This document shows, piece by piece, positions 6,504 to 9,961 of a stretch of DNA of 9,961 nucleotides (the first letter of the stretch is position 1; the number at the start of each line of letters is the position of its first letter). The notes beneath the pieces were generated by a model. That model did not search any database, was not told the origin of the DNA, and saw nothing but the letters and a program-made list of their open reading frames with translations. This stretch comes from Desulfovibrio sp. (lineage in GTDB: Bacteria; Desulfobacterota; Desulfovibrionia; Desulfovibrionales; Desulfovibrionaceae), in assembly GCA_031270875.1 (NCBI GenBank), contig JAISXC010000046.1, positions 1 through 9,961 on the forward strand. Reading direction: 5' to 3'. The position numbers and the translations under genes were made by a program.

Positions 6504-7577
6504 ATGTCCGGCAACAGTTTTGGGCGGCTTTTGCGTCTGACAAGCTTTGGCGAATCCCACGGTCCCGGTGTGGGCGGCGTGCTTGACGGATGCCCGGCGG
6601 GGATTGAGCTTTCCGAGGCCGACATTCAGGCGGAGCTTGACCTGCGTAAGCCCGGGCTGGGGCCGGCGGCGACAAAACGTGAAGAGGCGGACAGGGTGCG
6701 GCTGCTCTCCGGCCTCTTCGGCGGGGTGACTACGGGAACGCCCATTGCGTTTTATGTGGCCAATGAAGGTCAGCGCCCGCGCGATTACAGCGGGCTGGCG
6801 GACGTATTTCGGCCCGGCCACGCGGACTGGGGATATTTTCAAAAATTTTGCGGCATTCGCGATTATCGCGGCGGCGGCAGAGCGTCCGGCCGTGAGACCA
6901 TAGCGCGCGTCGCGGCGGGGACGGTTGCCAAAAAAATTTTGCGGCGTCATGAAGTCGCCATTCACGCGGGTTGTGTTGAGTTGGGCGGCATAGCGGCTCT
7001 GCCGGAGGAGATGGACTTGGCGGGAGCGTTTGTCCGCCCCTACTTCGCGTCCTCGGAGAAGATGGTCTCCCTGTGGGACGCCCGCGTGGAAGAAGCCCGC
7101 GCGGCCGGCGATACGCTGGGCGGCATAGTCGCCATTGCGGCCAGAAATGTGCCCGCCGGCCTAGGGGAACCTGTATTCGACAAACTTGAGGCCGTGCTGG
7201 CCCATGCTCTTATGAGCGTCGGCGCCGTGAAGGGCGTCGAGGTTGGGGATGGCTTCGCGGCGGCCCGCCTCACCGGCTCGCAGAACAACGATCCGCTTTT
7301 GTCCGGGGGTGGCTTTGCCTCGAATCATGCCGGCGGAATACTGGGCGGAATTTCCAGCGGCCAGGACATTATATTGCGCGCGGCCGTCAAACCCATAGCC
7401 TCAATCTCCCAAAAACAGCATACCGTGGACACGCAGGGCCGCCCGAGGGAAATCCTGATTGGCGGGCGTCATGACCTTTCCGCCATTCCGCGGATTATTC
7501 CCGTCCTGTCCGCCATGACGGCTCTTGCGCTGGCCGATGCGCTGCTGTTGCAGAGACGTATGGGGCCATGCCGGTGA
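6504..7577 (+). CDS. aroC: Chorismate synthase
   Basis: AroC catalyses the last shikimate-pathway step, removing phosphate from EPSP to give chorismate, and needs reduced FMN. The 357-residue product has all family regions in order: SFGESHGPGVGGVLDGCPAG (15-34), RPGHADWGYFQKF with the catalytic-type H106, RDYRGGGRASGRET (119-132), the FMN and substrate segment QNNDPLLSGGGFASNHAGG, KPIASISQKQHTVD, and the C-terminal GRHD (R322-H323-D324). In the last signature the residue before AM, usually glutamate in sequences I recall, is serine (S336). ATG 6504 is chosen over the longer open frame because MSGNSFGRLLRLTSFGESHG is the standard N-terminus and GGGGA lies just upstream at 6493-6497. The 3' end overlaps the recD2 start by 10 bases, implying co-transcription and coupled translation. 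Confidence 0.98.
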   Translation: MSGNSFGRLLRLTSFGESHGPGVGGVLDGCPAGIELSEADIQAELDLRKPGLGPAATKREEADRVRLLSGLFGGVTTGTPIAFYVANEGQRPRDYSGLADVFRPGHADWGYFQKFCGIRDYRGGGRASGRETIARVAAGTVAKKILRRHEVAIHAGCVELGGIAALPEEMDLAGAFVRPYFASSEKMVSLWDARVEEARAAGDTLGGIVAIAARNVPAGLGEPVFDKLEAVLAHALMSVGAVKGVEVGDGFAAARLTGSQNNDPLLSGGGFASNHAGGILGGISSGQDIILRAAVKPIASISQKQHTVDTQGRPREILIGGRHDLSAIPRIIPVLSAMTALALADALLLQRRMGPCR

Positions 7578-9844
7578 ATCCAATGTCGCAAAGCGGCAAC
7601 GGCGGGCGTGTCTCCGACCTGCGTCAACCTGACGGACAAGGCGCGGAGTTGGCCGGCACGCTGGATCGAGTTCTCTTTCACAATGGGGAAAACGGGTACA
7701 CTGTCCTGCGTTTGAGTCCGATTCTTCCCGCAGCCGCGCGGGCAGGGGAAAAAAGTCCGATGTTCGCGCCTGATGCCGTGACCTGCGTGGGCTGCATGTT
7801 CAATCCCCGGCAGGGCACGCAGGTCAGGCTGAAAGGCCGCTGGGTGAATAATCCCCGCTACGGGCGGCAGTTCGCCTTTGATGTCGCCGAGGAAATTTTG
7901 CCCGCCACTGCCGAGGCCATCCGCCTCTATCTAGGCTCCGGGCTGATCAGCGGCGTGGGCGAAGGGATGGCCGGGCGCATCGTCAAACTTTTTGGCGAAG
8001 ACACTCTCCGTCTCCTGGACGAGGAGCCTGAATCGCTGCTCAGGGTGCGCGGCATCGGCAAAAAAACCCTTGAACGCATTCGGAAGAGCTGGGAAGAACA
8101 CCGGAGAATGCGCGATTTGCTGCTGTTTCTCCAGCCGCACGGCATCACCCCGACGTATGCCTTGCGGGTCTACAGGGCCTATGGCGTTCACGCGCTGGAA
8201 ATCGTGCGGGAAAATCCCTATCGCCTCGCCATGGACATTCGCGGCATCGGTTTTGTGACGGCGGACGCGGCGGCCCGCAAACTTGGTTTCGGGCAGGAGC
8301 ATCCGCTGCGGATTCAGGCCGGCACGCTTTATGTCCTGCAGAAGGCCATGGACGAGGGCAACGTGTATATGCCGGAAGCGGATTTGAGCGAGGCGGCCTG
8401 CGTCCAGCTCGGCGTCGGGGCTGATATGGTTGCCGGATCAATTGATTCTCTGGAGCGGGAAGGAAGAATCGTTCGCGAGGAGATGGACGGAGAGACAGGC
8501 ATCTATCTGAGTCTTTACCATCATTGTGAAACCAAAACAGCCTATTATCTGCAACGATTGCTCCATTCTCCCCGCTCGGTGGTCTTTGCCGATCCTCAGG
8601 CCGCGGTGGACAAAGCCGCCTCCGAGATGCCCATCACTCTCGCCCCGGAGCAGTTATATGCGCTGCGCATGGTCATGCGCAGCAAAATTTTGGTTTTGAC
8701 GGGCGGTCCGGGCACGGGCAAGACCACGATCATCAACGCCGTCATCCGTCTTTTCAGCGAAAGACGCGCCCGCATACTGCTGGCCGCTCCAACAGGACGC
8801 GCCGCAAAGCGTATGGCCGAAGCCTGCGCCCACGAGGCGCGCACCCTGCACCGGCTGCTGGAATACAGCCCCAAGGAAGACGGCTTCGCCCGTAATGAGG
8901 ACAGGCCGCTGGCTTGCGGCCTTCTTGTGGTGGACGAATCTTCCATGATGGACTGCCTGCTGTTTTATCATTTGCTCAAGGCCATTCCTTTGGGAGCAAG
9001 TCTTGTCCTGGTGGGGGATGTGAATCAGCTGCCCTCGGTAGGACCGGGCACTGTTCTGTCGGATGTCATAAAAGCGGGTGTCGTTCCGGTGGTCGAGTTG
9101 ACGGAAATTTTCCGTCAGGCCTCCGAAAGCGAGATTGTCTGTAACGCGCATCTCATCAATCAGGGCACCGTGCCTCCATTGGAATCAAACAAAAACCGAC
9201 TGTCGGATTTTTATTTCATACATCAGAATGATCCGGAAAAGGCGGCCAGCGCCGTGGTGGATCTGGTGTGCAGTCATATTCCCCGTCGTTTCGGGCTGAA
9301 CCCCGTAGACGACATTCAGGTTCTGACGCCCATGCACAAGGGGGCCGTCGGAGCGGGACGCATGAACGCGCTTTTGCAGGAAGCCCTTAACCCCAACGGC
9401 TTTGAGGTGCGGCGAGGTGACAGGGTATTTCGTCTGCATGATAAGGTCATGCAGTTGCGCAACAATTACGACAAGGATGTTTTTAACGGCGACATGGGGC
9501 GCATCGCCTTTATTGATCCCCATGAGCGCATCCTCAGCGTCAATTTTGACGAGCGCCTTGTCCCGTATGAATTTTCCGAACTGGACGAGCTTGTGCCGGC
9601 CTATGCCATCTCCATTCACAAATCCCAGGGGTCGGAATATGAGGCCGTGGTCATCCCCGTTATGATGCAGCATTATGTGCTGCTGCAGCGCAATCTGATT
9701 TACACGGGAGTGACGCGCGGCAAAAGACTCGTCATCCTGGTGGGGGAGGCCAGGGCGCTCCACATGGCCGTCAGGAACAATAAAATCCGCCGCCGGCATA
9801 CGCGGCTGGCTGCCCGGCTGTCCCCGCGCACTCCGGCGTCATAA
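7568..9844 (+). CDS. recD2: RecD2-type superfamily 1B DNA helicase
   Basis: RecD2 is a 5'-to-3' DNA helicase that works without RecBC and is linked to repair and replication-fork maintenance. The 758-residue protein begins with a beta-rich N-terminal domain (ELAGTLDRVLFHNGENGYTVL), then helix-hairpin-helix segments (GVGEGMAGRIVKLFG, LRVRGIGKKTLERI, IRGIGFVTADAAARKLG), which mark RecD2 against the shorter RecBCD subunit RecD. The motor follows: Walker A GGPGTGKT (379-386, K385), Walker B VVDES (D456, E457), motif III GDVNQLPSVGPGT (from 483), and the C-terminal UvrD-like motifs SIHKSQGSEYEAV (from 682) and YTGVTRGKR (from 712). The last ~30 residues are basic and may aid DNA binding. ATG 7568 lies inside the aroC end and is preceded by ATGGGGCC; ATG 7583 is the alternative, with a poorer upstream context. 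Length and motifs are intact. Confidence 0.96.
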   Translation: MPVNPMSQSGNGGRVSDLRQPDGQGAELAGTLDRVLFHNGENGYTVLRLSPILPAAARAGEKSPMFAPDAVTCVGCMFNPRQGTQVRLKGRWVNNPRYGRQFAFDVAEEILPATAEAIRLYLGSGLISGVGEGMAGRIVKLFGEDTLRLLDEEPESLLRVRGIGKKTLERIRKSWEEHRRMRDLLLFLQPHGITPTYALRVYRAYGVHALEIVRENPYRLAMDIRGIGFVTADAAARKLGFGQEHPLRIQAGTLYVLQKAMDEGNVYMPEADLSEAACVQLGVGADMVAGSIDSLEREGRIVREEMDGETGIYLSLYHHCETKTAYYLQRLLHSPRSVVFADPQAAVDKAASEMPITLAPEQLYALRMVMRSKILVLTGGPGTGKTTIINAVIRLFSERRARILLAAPTGRAAKRMAEACAHEARTLHRLLEYSPKEDGFARNEDRPLACGLLVVDESSMMDCLLFYHLLKAIPLGASLVLVGDVNQLPSVGPGTVLSDVIKAGVVPVVELTEIFRQASESEIVCNAHLINQGTVPPLESNKNRLSDFYFIHQNDPEKAASAVVDLVCSHIPRRFGLNPVDDIQVLTPMHKGAVGAGRMNALLQEALNPNGFEVRRGDRVFRLHDKVMQLRNNYDKDVFNGDMGRIAFIDPHERILSVNFDERLVPYEFSELDELVPAYAISIHKSQGSEYEAVVIPVMMQHYVLLQRNLIYTGVTRGKRLVILVGEARALHMAVRNNKIRRRHTRLAARLSPRTPAS

Positions 9845-9855
9845 GGCTCTACGTT

Positions 9856-9891
9856 AGAGCAAATTAACATTGAAAATGTATAATTTGCTCT
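9856..9891. repeat. Inverted repeat 1 after recD2 (AGAGCAAATTA arms)
   Basis: Perfect 11-base arms, 9856-9866 and 9881-9891, extend inward by ACATT/AATGT (9867-9871 with 9875-9879) with one bulged A at 9880 and a GAA loop. It lies 11 bases after the recD2 stop and could serve as its 3' hairpin, although no T run follows. It is directly joined to two further inverted repeats. Confidence 0.75.
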
Positions 9892-9917
9892 GCAAGGATT
9901 TGCAAGCAAATCCTTGC
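9892..9917. repeat. Inverted repeat 2, near-perfect palindrome
   Basis: GCAAGGATTTGC (9892-9903) and GCAAATCCTTGC (9906-9917) are exact reverse complements around AA. It begins at the base after repeat 1 ends. As RNA it would form a 10-bp stem with the loop GCAAGC; as DNA it is a long palindrome that a dimeric protein or a transposase could bind. Confidence 0.78.
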
Positions 9918-9925
9918 CGCGAGAT

Positions 9926-9961
9926 TGTCGCAAGGCGAATTCACTTCGCCGTCAAGCGACA
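9926..9961. repeat. Inverted repeat 3 reaching the window edge
   Basis: The outer arms TGTCGC (9926-9931) and GCGACA (9956-9961) enclose the inner arms GGCGAA (9934-9939) and TTCGCC (9945-9950) with the loop TTCAC. The junctions are unequal (AA against GTCAA). The structure may continue beyond the window. With repeats 1 and 2 it forms a run of three hairpins over about 106 bases with no open reading frame. Confidence 0.65.

Noticed and set aside
5240..6625. 461-codon open frame on the minus strand opposite metK
   Set aside because: metK on the other strand is unmistakable; the antisense translation has no family motif and runs through the metK-aroC gap.

Overview
The window looks like ordinary chromosome of a moderately GC-rich, flagellated, Gram-negative bacterium. 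The best guess is a member of the Desulfovibrionaceae (Desulfovibrio in the broad sense). This rests on remembered family resemblance: the flagellin C-terminus, the PanC signature variants (PTMG-x-Y-HAGH, [15 protein letters not shown]) and the overall style of the genes. It has not been checked by any search.

Layout. (1) 1-473: the 3' end of a flagellin gene on +, cut by the left edge, then a strong hairpin at 513-547 that probably terminates both this gene and the convergent rimO. (2) 564-2470, minus strand: a two-gene unit in which a small uncharacterised protein with a papain-like Cys/His/Asp arrangement is followed 20 bp later by rimO, the ribosomal protein S12 methylthiotransferase. (3) 2471-2631: a divergent intergenic region with a near-consensus sigma-70 promoter reading right, and two short inverted repeats placed where operators could sit. 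(4) 2632-9844, plus strand: a closely spaced series of a family 4 glycosyltransferase with an unusual C-terminal tail, panC (pantothenate synthesis), metK (S-adenosylmethionine synthesis), aroC (chorismate synthesis) and recD2 (a DNA helicase whose start overlaps the aroC end). (5) 9845-9961: three consecutive inverted repeats filling the right end. They look like a dispersed repeat element and are cut by, or end exactly at, the window edge.

The plus-strand genes mostly supply basic metabolites (CoA precursor, SAM, aromatic precursor) plus DNA repair, with no single shared pathway. Long open frames opposite these genes are coding shadows.

The least explained part is the divergent pair around 2471-2631: the papain-like protein and the glycosyltransferase with a possible winged-helix tail. 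The two non-coding structures at 6448-6483 and 9856-9961 are the other items worth following. I see no clear evidence for a new defence system, phage, CRISPR array, insertion sequence or RNA gene.
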